Origin: Streptosporangiales bacterium | Lineage (GTDB): Bacteria > Actinomycetota > Actinomycetes > Streptosporangiales > Streptosporangiaceae | Reading direction: 5' to 3' | DNA: 64,000 nt | NCBI GenBank assembly: GCA_009380095.1 | Contig: WHSL01000001.1 | Coordinates: forward strand, 19,341-83,340 | In this document: piece by piece, positions 49,941 through 58,701 of the stretch | Layout: the number at the start of each line of letters is the position of its first letter | Position numbering within the stretch: the stretch's first letter is position 1 | Program-made: the position numbers and the translations under genes | The notes under the pieces: generated by a model | The model's input: only the letters and a program-made list of their open reading frames with translations | Told to the model about the DNA's origin: nothing | Database searches by the model: none

Positions 49941-50226
49941 CGGATCACCCTCAACCTCAAACACGGTGGCCTGACCGACGGCAACGGCCACCCGGACAAC
50001 CGATGGCCCGCCCAGGCCGCGCTGCTTCGCAGACTCGGCGCGGACGTGGTCTGCTCCAGGAGATCAACGGCTGGCTGGACGACTGCCGCCGTCAGGAGGC
50101 GACGGCCGAGGCCGACTTGGGGATGCGGATCCACCTCACTCGCGGCACCACCCCGAGGATGGCGACCGCGGTCGCCCACCGGCACAGCCTGGGGTGGCGG
50201 CTGCACGACACCGGGTACGAGCAGCG
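49941..50226 (+). pseudogene. Truncated, frameshifted third EEP copy
   Basis: Matches copy 2 from RITLNLKHGGLTDGNG through WPAQAALLRRLGADVVC, then a missing base near 50052 shifts the frame. The match resumes at EINGWLDDCRRQEATAEADLG and TRGTTPRMATAVAHRH and stops at DTGYEQR, about the first 40% of the gene. No start codon remains. It ends where the minus-strand MazG-like gene begins to match. Confidence 0.85.
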
Positions 50227-50231
50227 GCTGA

Positions 50232-50522
50232 TCCAGGTCCTCAAGGTGACCATGCTGGTGGTGATGACGTCGCAGAGCTCGTTCTGGACGTCGTCCCGGT
50301 GTGGCTCTCGCCCTTGCGTGGGTTCGCGCCGGTGGCGCCAATGACCGCTTCGGCGACCTCGCCGGCCTCTTCGCTGATCTTCAGGACGCGAAGCAGGCAC
50401 GCCATCTCGGCTGAGTCGGAGCTGTGCTCATCGAGCCACGCGACGAGCTGCTCGATGGTCGCCCAGGTGTCCTGCATGTGGAGAGCGCTCTGGGGATCGT
50501 GAAGGTCATGGGACCGATTCAT
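50232..50522 (-). pseudogene. MazG-like nucleotide pyrophosphohydrolase, frameshifted and 3'-truncated
   Basis: The ATG at 50522 overlaps the NUDIX stop. The helix with the metal-binding EE pair (LRVLKISEEAGEVAEAVIGATG) is intact. A one-base loss near 50297 turns the expected HTWDDVQNELCDV into a shifted frame. In the correct frame DDVQNELCDVITTSMVTLRTW continues, then abruptly becomes antisense of the EEP remnant, so the C-terminus is gone. MazG-like proteins hydrolyse NTPs or related nucleotides. Almost certainly non-functional, unless the base loss is a sequencing error. Confidence 0.85.
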
Positions 50523-51043
50523 TCGGCGAGGAGGGTGAGGCACAGGGCGGCCATGGTTGTGCCGGCGACGATGTCTCCCTTGGCGATGAGGCTGGGGATC
50601 TGAGTCAGCGGGACCCATTCGATGCGTTCGGCCTCCCAGTCCTCGGCCGGTGTTCCTTGGAGGGTGGCGCCGTCGGCGAGGAAGATGTGGTGCTTGCTGT
50701 CGCTGATCCCTGGAGTGGGGTGAACGACCGTCAGGGGCCGCATCGGGCCGGGTCGCCATCCGGTCTCTTCCTCGACCTCCCGAGCTGCGGCGGCTGCGGG
50801 TGCCTCCGCGGCGTTCATGCCGCCGACCGGGATCTCCCAGGCCCAGGTGTCGGTGATGAACCGGTGCCGCCATAGCAGCAGCACCCGCCGCTGATCGTCG
50901 AGGACCACCGCCCCAGCGCCAGGGGCGGTTCGGATGAGGCGGTGCTGGAGGTGCCGGCCTCCGGTGATCTCCACGTCTGCGACGCGAATGTCGAGCCAGG
51001 GATCCTTGTACAGCGGTTCCTCGGAGTGGACGGTCCAGCGCAT
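50519..51043 (-). CDS. NUDIX hydrolase
   Basis: 174 residues. Complete NUDIX box [20 protein letters not shown] followed by TGW, preceded by WAWEIPV. The layout resembles ADP-ribose pyrophosphatase-type enzymes (HHIFLADG segment). Its stop overlaps the MazG-like start, so the two formed a nucleotide-hydrolase pair. The TPR regulator gene is 38 bases upstream in the same direction. Confidence 0.9.
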   Translation of the reverse strand: MRWTVHSEEPLYKDPWLDIRVADVEITGGRHLQHRLIRTAPGAGAVVLDDQRRVLLLWRHRFITDTWAWEIPVGGMNAAEAPAAAAAREVEEETGWRPGPMRPLTVVHPTPGISDSKHHIFLADGATLQGTPAEDWEAERIEWVPLTQIPSLIAKGDIVAGTTMAALCLTLLAE

Positions 51044-51081
51044 GGCTCCCCAATGACGTGTGCGTGCCGCGGAGTCTCACG

Positions 51082-52422
51082 CTATAGGGGGCCGACTGTC
51101 AGGTAGGCGGCTCGGTCTCGGAAGTCGCGTACGGGCTGAGTGTCGTATGCCTTCAGGTCGTTGGCGAGGCGGCGGACCCGGTCTGCGATGCGCGCGGATT
51201 CCATCCCCTGGGCTCGGTCGAGCATCTGGTGGCCGATCGCGGCTGCCTGTTCGGCGTCGCCCTGCTGGCCATGGATCTGCGCGAGGGTGGCCAGCCGGTG
51301 GGCCTGGCCACGCAGGTGACAGGTTCCGGCGGTGCGGACGGACTCCTCGGCGTACGCCTGGGCGGCTGTGAGGTCCCCGAGGCGGCGGAGCACGTCGGCG
51401 TGTTGGGTCTCCACGAGGCCGGGTTGCACGTATCCGGTCTCTGGTGGCTCGTTCTCGGGGAGCACCAGGATGCGCTCGGCGGCGCGCATCCGGCGGCGGC
51501 TTCCGGCGTGATCGCCGATCCTGGCGAAGGCCTTGGCTTGCAGGGTGTGCAGATCGACCGTGAGCGCGGGAGAGAGCTGACCGTCGGCTCCGCGCAGGGC
51601 GGTCTGCGCGTACTGGAGGACCCTCCGGTAGTCGCCGCGGTACATGGCTTGGTTGGCCAGCAACGCCAGCACGTATCCTCCGAAGCCGCGGTGCCCGCTG
51701 GCCTTGGCCAGGCGGAGCGCGTACAGCAGGTATCGCTGGGCGAGCGCCTGCTGGTCGGAGTCGTAGGCGGAGATGCCGGCGAGGGCGACCAGTCCGCCTG
51801 TCGCACGTAGCAGGGCGCGTCCGGTGGCGTCGTCATAGGCGCCGCGTACGAAGGGCGCGACGTGGTTGTGGAGATAGGCGACCACCCTGGGCCGTACGGG
51901 GACGCCGCCGACACGTCGGTACATCTGTTCGTAGAGGTCGCGGGCGGCTCGGATCCGCTCGACGTCGCCGCGTCCGACGGCGAGTCGCCCGTGGTGGGAT
52001 ACGTCGATGTCGTCGGGTGGGTTCTCCCAGGCGAACACGGCTGCGACGGCGGCGGCACCGCGGAGCGTCGCCGTCTGCGCGACGAACTCTGATCGCTTGT
52101 GGTCACCGCGCCACAGCGCTGCGGCCTGCGCGATCGCGGCGTGCACGGGCGTTTCCGGCAGGTCGCTGGCGGCACGGTCCATACCGATATCGGCGAGGGT
52201 GAGTGCTCGCTGCAGCCGGGCACCGAGGAGATCGCAGATCAGATCGGGGACGTTGCCGCGGGGAATTGCGTGGTCGCGGACCCAGCGTCGTACGGAAGCG
52301 TGGTCATAGCGCGAGGCGGCGCCCGATGTACGGGTCGCCTGGTTCAGGCGTGATGCCAGCCCGGCGTAGGAAATGCCGGCCTCGTCGAGCAGGGCGTCGA
52401 GCAGGAGATTCGGCTCGTTCAC
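51082..52422 (-). CDS. Large regulator with N-terminal DNA-binding and TPR-like repeats
   Basis: 446 residues from the GTG at 52422, behind GGAGGG (AGCTCCGGAGGGCGCCCT); the frame is open upstream but without a credible start. The N-terminal region (LLDALLDEAGISYAGLASRLNQ, ASVRRWVRD) resembles a helix-turn-helix, followed by ~370 residues of Ala-rich helical repeats (QALAQRYLLYALRLAKASGH, TAQAYAEESVRTAG). Such proteins regulate adjacent specialised-metabolite genes in actinomycetes. It is divergent from the lanthipeptide genes, and a palindrome lies in the shared promoter region. Confidence 0.8.
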   Translation of the reverse strand: MNEPNLLLDALLDEAGISYAGLASRLNQATRTSGAASRYDHASVRRWVRDHAIPRGNVPDLICDLLGARLQRALTLADIGMDRAASDLPETPVHAAIAQAAALWRGDHKRSEFVAQTATLRGAAAVAAVFAWENPPDDIDVSHHGRLAVGRGDVERIRAARDLYEQMYRRVGGVPVRPRVVAYLHNHVAPFVRGAYDDATGRALLRATGGLVALAGISAYDSDQQALAQRYLLYALRLAKASGHRGFGGYVLALLANQAMYRGDYRRVLQYAQTALRGADGQLSPALTVDLHTLQAKAFARIGDHAGSRRRMRAAERILVLPENEPPETGYVQPGLVETQHADVLRRLGDLTAAQAYAEESVRTAGTCHLRGQAHRLATLAQIHGQQGDAEQAAAIGHQMLDRAQGMESARIADRVRRLANDLKAYDTQPVRDFRDRAAYLTVGPL

Positions 52423-52502
52423 AGGGCGCCCTCCGGAGCTGTGGCCTGTCCGGGAGTCTAGGTCTCTGGCATGCGGCGGACGCGGCGCTACTCGCGATCG
52501 CT

Positions 52503-52517
52503 TCACACCCTGTGTGA
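52503..52517. promoter_or_regulatory. Candidate operator palindrome between regulator and lanthipeptide genes
   Basis: Perfect inverted repeat TCACAC-CCT-GTGTGA, midway between the divergent start codons (80 bases from the regulator GTG, 102 from the ATG at 52620). Position and symmetry suit a binding site for the divergent regulator. Confidence 0.45.
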
Positions 52518-52619
52518 CGGCCGCGCCGCACTTCGACAGGAACACACCTGGTCCGCAGGGTCGCGCAACGGATTCGCTTGGGTCGACAGTTCCGTCGTGG
52601 AGGCCGACGAGGGGCACGT

Positions 52620-52910
52620 ATGGAGGAGCCAGCGCTGACGAAGGAGGAGCTGGAGAGGGACTATCCCGGCTGGTCGATCTGGCGCTCGGTGGTGGATCGG
52701 CGGCGGGGGAGTTGGTGGGCGACCCGGCGGCGGCTGCTCACCGAGACCGAGCTCCGGCGGGGCCTCTGTCACACCCTGGCCGCCGATAGCGCAGCCGAGT
52801 TGCGGTGTGAACTGGCCGAACAGGACGAGCATGAGGCGGCCAGTGAGCGGCGCGGCCCAGGCGGCGACCCAGCCTTGCCATGCCCTTCCAACGTGAGACC
52901 CCCCGAGTAG
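52620..52910 (+). CDS. Small unknown protein preceding the lanthipeptide precursor
   Basis: 96 residues (MEEPALTKEELERDYPGWSI start). The PGWSIWRSVVDRRRGSWWATRR segment resembles a small protein family common beside XRE regulators in actinomycetes. ATG at 52620 after GAGGGG. It ends 15 bases before the precursor ATG, and its stop abuts the precursor's ribosome-binding site. Probably first gene of the lanthipeptide operon. Function unknown. Confidence 0.7.
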   Translation: MEEPALTKEELERDYPGWSIWRSVVDRRRGSWWATRRRLLTETELRRGLCHTLAADSAAELRCELAEQDEHEAASERRGPGGDPALPCPSNVRPPE

Positions 52911-52925
52911 AGGGAGTTCATGCTC

Positions 52926-53072
52926 ATGAACGAGCTCAACGTCATCGAGAATCCGTTCGCGCTCGACGTGCAGATCGTCCTCGATGCGGTCGACGCGTCG
53001 AGCGCGGCGTGCACGACGAATGACGGCTGCGCGCCGAGCTGCGCGTCGTCATGCACCAGCAGTAGCTGTTGA
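52926..53072 (+). CDS. FxLD-family class I lanthipeptide precursor
   Basis: 48 residues from the second ATG (52926), 9 bases after AGGGAG; the first ATG (52920) is too close to that site. The leader contains NPFALDVQIV, the FxLD motif (F11-A-L-D14) that defines this family. The C-terminal region is Ser/Thr/Cys-rich, with Cys at 29, 35, 39, 43 and 48 and Ser/Thr at 25, 26, 30, 31, 38, 41, 42 and 44-47. Asn32-Asp33-Gly34 sits inside the first Cys pair. LanB, LanC and the FxLD methyltransferase follow. The leader-core boundary is unknown; the core probably starts after residue 20. Confidence 0.9.
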   Translation: MNELNVIENPFALDVQIVLDAVDASSAACTTNDGCAPSCASSCTSSSC

Positions 53073-53144
53073 CCCGTGTGGCGGGGCGGGAAGCGCGCCT
53101 CCGGCCCCGCCACTTCGTTCCCGAGACACAGGGGGATGCCACCC

Positions 53145-56100
53145 ATGCAGAGCGGCCGCAGCGGGCCTTACCGGCACACCCGTGTGGCGCTCCTGCGCGC
53201 CGCCGTGATGGCGCTGCCGGACGCTCCGACCGCCTGGCCCGACCCAGACGACGCCAAGGAATGCCTGGCATGGCTGGACACGATCTGGTCGAAGCCGGAG
53301 GTGGCGGAGGCCATCGAGCAGGCCAGCCCCACGTTGGCCGGCCGTGTCGCCGCGATGCGTGCCGGGGACGTTCGGCGTTCGAAGGATGTACGGCGCTCAG
53401 CCCTGGCCACGGCTCGCTACGTGCTGCGCGGTACGGGCCGTCCGACACCGTTCGGCTTCTTCGCCGGGGTGGCCCCGGCGGTTCTGGCGAGTACCTCCGC
53501 GGTTCGTTGGGGCAGCGCGCACCGGCCGGTTGTGCGAGCGGACACCGCGTGGCTTGCTGAGGTCGTTGACCTGCTGGAGGCCATGCCGGCGCTCGTGGAA
53601 CGACTCGAGGTCAGGATGACCAATCTGGCTACGCGGCGTGGCCGGTGGCTGGAGGCCCCGTACGGGCCGGATCGGATTCGTTTCGCCTACACCGCTGCCT
53701 TGGACGAGACCCGCGCTGCGACAGCGTCGCCGATCCGTTGCGGCGAGCTTGCCAGCAAGCTGGCCTCCTCGTTCGGCACCGAGCTCGCCGCGGCGACCGC
53801 GATGCTGGGCGAACTGCTTCGGCGCCGCGTGCTGATCACGAACCTGCGCGCTCCCTTCACCACCATGGATCCGCTCAGCCACGTGATCAGCCAGCTCAGC
53901 CGCATCGGTGTGGACGACCTGCCTGAGGCGTCGGCCCTGTTGGACGAACTCGTCGCCGTACGGGACGGCATCCGCGAGCACTACGTGCGTTCGGAGACCG
54001 GCCTTGTCACCACGGCTGCGGCGCGCGGCGATCTCGCCGCCACGATGCGACGGATCGCTCCGGCGTCGCGTAGCCCGCTCGCGGTGGATCTGCACCTCGA
54101 CTGCGATGTCCAGGTACCAGAGCAGATCGCCGACGATGCGTCCCGGGCGGCGGGTGTCCTTCTGCGGCTGGCTCGCGTACCTGACGGTGCGGCGGGGTGG
54201 CGCGCGTATCACCGGGCCTTCGTCGACCGGTACGGCACCGGCACGCTCGTGCCTCTCGTCGAGGCCGTCAGCGCCGACGCCGGCGTTGGCTACCCGCCTG
54301 GCTATCCGGATAGCCACCTGCCGGAGCCGATCGAGCCCCCGAGCATGCGGGATCACCGGCTGCTCGCCCTGGCCTGGGAAGCGGCGGTGCGCGGAAGCCA
54401 AGAACTGGTGCTCCACGACGACGCGTTGGAGGACCTCGCCGGGACGCTCCGTGACGATGCGCTGATCCCGCCGCATGTCGAGGTGGCAGTACGTGTCCAT
54501 GCCGCCAGCAAGCAGGCACTGGACGACGGGGACTACCTGCTGTTCGTCAGCCCGGCGCGTGCCGCCGGAGTGATGACCTCCCGCTTCACCGCCACTGCGA
54601 CTGGTGCCGAGCTCCGCGCCGTGTACCGGGCGCTCCCCACGACCGACACCGGCGCGCTCCCGGTGCAGATGTCGTTTGGGGCCGCCTATCCGTACGCGGA
54701 GAACATCACCCGCGTCCCTGCGTACCTGCCCACCGTGCTCTCCCTCGGCGAACACCGCGGCCCCAGCCCCGAGCATGGGGTAGAGGTCATCGATCCGGAC
54801 GACATCGCGATCACCGCCACAGCGAACAGGCTGCATCTGGTCAGCCTGTCCCGCCGGCGGATCATCGAGCCGAACGTGTTCCACGCCCTGGACCTGACCA
54901 AGCAGCCCCCATCGCTGGCCCGTTTCCTCGCACGACTGCCCCGCGGCTTCGTCCACGGCTGGACCTCATTCGACTGGGGCCCGTACGGCGAGGACCTGCC
55001 ATTCCTGCCGCGTGTCCGGTACGGGCGTGCGGTCCTCGCCCCGGCGCGGTGGCGGCTCACCGCCAAGGATCTCCCTGGCCGTGACCTCGGCCGCAGGTGG
55101 AGCGAGGCGCTCACGCGCTGGCGCGTGCGCTGGCGTTGCCCAGCAACGGTGGAGCTGCGGGATGAGGACCGGACCCTGCGACTCGACCTCGACGAGCCGC
55201 TCCACCAAGCCATTTTGCAGGCGCAACTCGCGCGGTCCGGTCATGCGCTGCTCACCGAGGCGCCCGAGCTCGACGCCTTCGGCTGGATCTATGGCCACGC
55301 ACATGAGCTAGCCATCCCGCTGATCAGTACGCGCTCCCCGGCTCCCTGCCCCGAGGTACGTGGGCTACCCGTCGTCACCAACGCCAGGTCCGGGCAGATG
55401 CCAGCGGCCGAGAGCACACGATGGCTCTACGCGCGGCTGCACGCGCATCCCGGCCAACACGACGAGCTCATCGCCATCCAGCTCCCGGCCCTGGTCGACG
55501 AGCTCGAAGGCGCCGACCTGTGGTTCATCCGCTACCGCACCCCCGAACAGGCCGACCACCTCCGAATCCGCGTCCGGCTCACCACCCCCGCCCAGTACGG
55601 GCCGTACGCGACCACGATCGGCCGGTGGGCCGCCCACCTCCGCGAGTCTGGCCTCGTCGCGCAACTGCTGTTCGACACCTACACGCCCGAGGTGGGCCGA
55701 TACGGCGTGGGCAGCGCGTTGTCCGCGGCCGAAGCCGTGTTCGTCGCCGACTCACAGCTCGTCATCGCGCAGCTGCAGCACCTGGCCAGCCGAGTCGACC
55801 CCCTCGTCGTCACCACCGCGAACATGGTCGCCATCCTCGCCGGCTTCTTCGGCACCGAACGGGCCATGACGTGGCTGATCAAGCACCCAGCCGCCGGCCC
55901 GGCAGCGGACCGGCACATCGCGGACGCCGCGATCGAGCTCGGAGCGCGCGCCATCCAGGAGGCGCCGACGGAGTGGCCAGCCGAGGTCGGCCGAGCATGG
56001 CGAAGCCGTACGGCTGCCCTGCGCGCCTACAGGCAGGCGTTGCCCGCAGGCGTGGACGTGAACAACGTGGCGGAGTCGTTGCTGCACATGCACCACAACC

Positions 56101-56198
56101 GGGCCCGCGGCATCGACCGTGACGGCGAGGCCACCTGCCGTCGACTGGCCCGGCAAGCCGCCCTGGCGTGGCGTGCCCGTCGATCAGGGGCGGCATGA
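53145..56198 (+). CDS. Lanthipeptide dehydratase LanB (glutamylation plus elimination domains)
   Basis: 1017 residues from the ATG at 53145, 9 bases after GGGGG; upstream in-frame codons read as non-protein. The N-terminal glutamylation domain has the RPTPFGFFAG motif and long conserved stretches. The C-terminal SpaB_C/thiopeptide-type elimination domain (from about residue 760; LYARLHAHPGQHDELI, LWFIRYRTPEQADHLRIRV) is fused, so one protein does both steps of Ser/Thr dehydration using glutamyl-tRNA. It ends in an ATGA overlap with lanC. Its substrate is presumably the precursor at 52926. Confidence 0.92.
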   Translation: MQSGRSGPYRHTRVALLRAAVMALPDAPTAWPDPDDAKECLAWLDTIWSKPEVAEAIEQASPTLAGRVAAMRAGDVRRSKDVRRSALATARYVLRGTGRPTPFGFFAGVAPAVLASTSAVRWGSAHRPVVRADTAWLAEVVDLLEAMPALVERLEVRMTNLATRRGRWLEAPYGPDRIRFAYTAALDETRAATASPIRCGELASKLASSFGTELAAATAMLGELLRRRVLITNLRAPFTTMDPLSHVISQLSRIGVDDLPEASALLDELVAVRDGIREHYVRSETGLVTTAAARGDLAATMRRIAPASRSPLAVDLHLDCDVQVPEQIADDASRAAGVLLRLARVPDGAAGWRAYHRAFVDRYGTGTLVPLVEAVSADAGVGYPPGYPDSHLPEPIEPPSMRDHRLLALAWEAAVRGSQELVLHDDALEDLAGTLRDDALIPPHVEVAVRVHAASKQALDDGDYLLFVSPARAAGVMTSRFTATATGAELRAVYRALPTTDTGALPVQMSFGAAYPYAENITRVPAYLPTVLSLGEHRGPSPEHGVEVIDPDDIAITATANRLHLVSLSRRRIIEPNVFHALDLTKQPPSLARFLARLPRGFVHGWTSFDWGPYGEDLPFLPRVRYGRAVLAPARWRLTAKDLPGRDLGRRWSEALTRWRVRWRCPATVELRDEDRTLRLDLDEPLHQAILQAQLARSGHALLTEAPELDAFGWIYGHAHELAIPLISTRSPAPCPEVRGLPVVTNARSGQMPAAESTRWLYARLHAHPGQHDELIAIQLPALVDELEGADLWFIRYRTPEQADHLRIRVRLTTPAQYGPYATTIGRWAAHLRESGLVAQLLFDTYTPEVGRYGVGSALSAAEAVFVADSQLVIAQLQHLASRVDPLVVTTANMVAILAGFFGTERAMTWLIKHPAAGPAADRHIADAAIELGARAIQEAPTEWPAEVGRAWRSRTAALRAYRQALPAGVDVNNVAESLLHMHHNRARGIDRDGEATCRRLARQAALAWRARRSGAA

Positions 56199-57376
56199 TC
56201 AGCCAGATCGACGCTCCGGCGGCGTCCAGCGAACCGGGCTGGAGCCAAGCGCTCTACACCGGTGCAGCGGGCATCGCCCTGGCGCACATCGAGGCAGCCC
56301 GCGCGGGAATCGCCGACTGGGCGACCGTGTACCGATGGGTGACGGCGATGGTGCGTGAACCGGTGAGCGCCGACCCTCGCACTTGCGGCCTGCACCAGGG
56401 CGCCCCCGCCGTCGCGTTCGTCCTCCGATCAGCCGGCCAGCCTGCGTACGCGACCGCCGTCGACCAACTCGACGTCCACGTCGCGGCGATCATCCGCCAT
56501 CGGCTCGACTGCGCACATGCCCGCATGGACGCAGGGCGGCGGCCGGCCCTCGCCGAATATGACCTGATCCGCGGGCTGACCGGGCTCGGCGTCTACCTCC
56601 TGTACGGGCGAGTCGAGGAAGACCTGTTGCGCGACGTTCTCGCCTACCTGGTTCGCCTCACCCGGTCCATCACCTGCGACGGTGTCAGCCTGCCGGGCTG
56701 GTGGTCGCACCACGGCCCCGAGGATCGGCCCTCCCCAAGCTGGCCAGGCGGACACGCCAACCTCGGTGTCGCGCACGGGATCGCCGGACCTCTGGCTCTC
56801 CTATCGAGCGCGGTCCGCCGCGGGGTGATCGTCGACGGGCAGATCGACGCCGTGGAGCGGATCTGCGCCTGGCTCGACGACTGGAAGATGGGTTCCGGTA
56901 CGGCGGCGTGGTGGCCAGGAACCATCTCCGCCGGCGAGTACCGTACCGGCACGCTGACCTACTCCAGGGCACAGCGTCCGTCCTGGTGCTACGGCACCCC
57001 CGGGCTGGCGCGAGCGCAGCAACTCGCCGGGCTGGCCCTCGAGGACCCTGCCCGGCAGCAGGTCGCGGAACAAGCCATGGCGGGATGCCTGGCCGACCCA
57101 TGCCAACTCGCCCAGCTCCGCGACGCGTCCCTGTGCCACGGGTGGGGCGGCCTCGGCCTGATCGCGGTCCGGATGGCCGCCGACTCAGTCGAGTCGGAAG
57201 TCTTCGTCAGGCGGGACGTGGCGCGCCGGATCGCTGCCCGCTTGACGGTCACGACGCCAGCAAGCAGCCCGGCACTGCTCGATGGCCGGGCCGGTGTCCA
57301 GCTCGCCCACCACGCCGTTACGACCGGCCGGCCTCCCCGCATTGACTGGGACGCCAGCCTCCTACTCAGCGGCTAA
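56195..57376 (+). CDS. Lanthionine synthetase C family cyclase LanC
   Basis: 393 residues from the ATG at 56195, overlapping the lanB stop. LanC motifs: TGAAGIALAHIEAA, GLTGLGVYLLYG, GHANLGVAHGIAGPLALL, and the zinc ligands in SWCYGTPGL (near residue 264) and LCHGWGGLG (near residue 310). It forms the thioether rings by adding Cys to dehydro-residues. An upstream in-frame ATG lies inside lanB and was not used. Confidence 0.92.
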   Translation: MISQIDAPAASSEPGWSQALYTGAAGIALAHIEAARAGIADWATVYRWVTAMVREPVSADPRTCGLHQGAPAVAFVLRSAGQPAYATAVDQLDVHVAAIIRHRLDCAHARMDAGRRPALAEYDLIRGLTGLGVYLLYGRVEEDLLRDVLAYLVRLTRSITCDGVSLPGWWSHHGPEDRPSPSWPGGHANLGVAHGIAGPLALLSSAVRRGVIVDGQIDAVERICAWLDDWKMGSGTAAWWPGTISAGEYRTGTLTYSRAQRPSWCYGTPGLARAQQLAGLALEDPARQQVAEQAMAGCLADPCQLAQLRDASLCHGWGGLGLIAVRMAADSVESEVFVRRDVARRIAARLTVTTPASSPALLDGRAGVQLAHHAVTTGRPPRIDWDASLLLSG

Positions 57377-57417
57377 CGCCGCCGATACGCGATCGCTCGA
57401 ACCTACGAAGGGACACC

Positions 57418-58653
57418 ATGACCGTCATGACCAACGACCAGACCCGCTCGCCCGAGGAGCTCCGGGCCGAGATGGTCGACCGGATCGTCAGCAACCGGCA
57501 GATGATCGCCGGCCTCGACCAGCTATCCGCGCGGGTCCTCGACATCATGCGCAGCGTGCCGCGGCACTTGTTCGTCCCCGACGCCGACCTCGCCCAGGCG
57601 TACGCGGAAGAGGCCGTCATCACCAAGCGGGCCGCGGATGGCGCGGCGCTGTCATGCGCCTCGATGCCCGGCGTGGTGGCCATGATGCTCGACCAGCTCA
57701 ACGTGCAGCCCGGCGACCACATCCTGGAAATCGGCGCCGGCACCGGCTACAACGCCGCCCTGCTCGCCGAACTGACCGGCCCCACCGGCAGCGTCACCAC
57801 CGTCGACATCGACCCTGAGGTCACCGCCCACGCCCGGCAGGCCCTGGACGCCGCCGGATACGAGCGAGTCCAGATCGTCACCAGCGACGGACAGCTCGGC
57901 GCCCCGGAGCACGCTCCCTATCAGCGGCTGATCGTCACGGTCGGCCCATGGGATCTCCCACCGGCCTGGTGGCAGCAGCTGACCCCGGGCGGACGGATGG
58001 TCGTACCGCTGCGCTGGCGCGGGCAAGCCCGCGCCGTGGCGTTCATCCACCACGAGGACCGTCTGGAGTCCGCTACCGAGGAACTCTGCGGCTTCGTACC
58101 GATGCTCGGCGACGGGCAGGACGGCGAACGTTCCAGCACCATCGATCCAGGCGGAATGGTCACCATGACCTGGGACATCGACCAGGACATCGACCCCGTC
58201 GCCCTCGGCGACATCCTCAACCAGCCTCAGCACACAGCGTGGTCCGGCGAGTCGGTCGGACCGATGGAGTCGCTCGACGGAATCTGGCTTCGACTCACCG
58301 CCACCGAGCCGGGCACCTGCCGCCTCGTCGCCGACCAGGCCGCGGTCGACGCTGGACTCGCCGACCCGGTCATGCCACCCCGTTACCCCGCTGTCGTCGA
58401 AGGCACATCGCTTGCCCACCTGACTCTGCGCCGCGTCGCTGAGGGAGAACGCCGCTGGGAGCTCGGCGCGATCGGCCACGGCCCACGAGGTGCCGAACTG
58501 GCCACGCGGATCTGCGAACAGATCCGCGCATGGAGCCCTGAACGAACCCTGCACCCGGTTATCGTCGCCACCCCGGCCGGTGCACCCGTACAGCACATCG
58601 ACGGCAAGATCGTGATCGACAAGCCGCAAAACCGCCTCATGATCAAGTTCTGA
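57418..58653 (+). CDS. FxLD-system O-methyltransferase (protein-isoaspartate methyltransferase-like)
   Basis: 411 residues. Residues 1-220 resemble protein-L-isoaspartate O-methyltransferase: RSVPRHLFVPDADLAQAYAEE, SCASMPGVVAMMLDQL, SAM motif ILEIGAGTGYNAALLAEL, and IVTVGPWDLPPAWWQQLTPGG. A C-terminal ~190-residue domain of unknown fold is typical of lanthipeptide-associated members. Known relatives (e.g. OlvS-type enzymes) methylate a core aspartate, causing succinimide formation and isoaspartate. The GAAGGG site precedes the ATG at 57418. Last gene of the operon; no transporter or protease is visible. Confidence 0.88.
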   Translation: MTVMTNDQTRSPEELRAEMVDRIVSNRQMIAGLDQLSARVLDIMRSVPRHLFVPDADLAQAYAEEAVITKRAADGAALSCASMPGVVAMMLDQLNVQPGDHILEIGAGTGYNAALLAELTGPTGSVTTVDIDPEVTAHARQALDAAGYERVQIVTSDGQLGAPEHAPYQRLIVTVGPWDLPPAWWQQLTPGGRMVVPLRWRGQARAVAFIHHEDRLESATEELCGFVPMLGDGQDGERSSTIDPGGMVTMTWDIDQDIDPVALGDILNQPQHTAWSGESVGPMESLDGIWLRLTATEPGTCRLVADQAAVDAGLADPVMPPRYPAVVEGTSLAHLTLRRVAEGERRWELGAIGHGPRGAELATRICEQIRAWSPERTLHPVIVATPAGAPVQHIDGKIVIDKPQNRLMIKF

Positions 58654-58701
58654 AGGCACACGCAACCGGGGGTAAGCCATCTCCGGGGGATATCGCCATG
58701 G

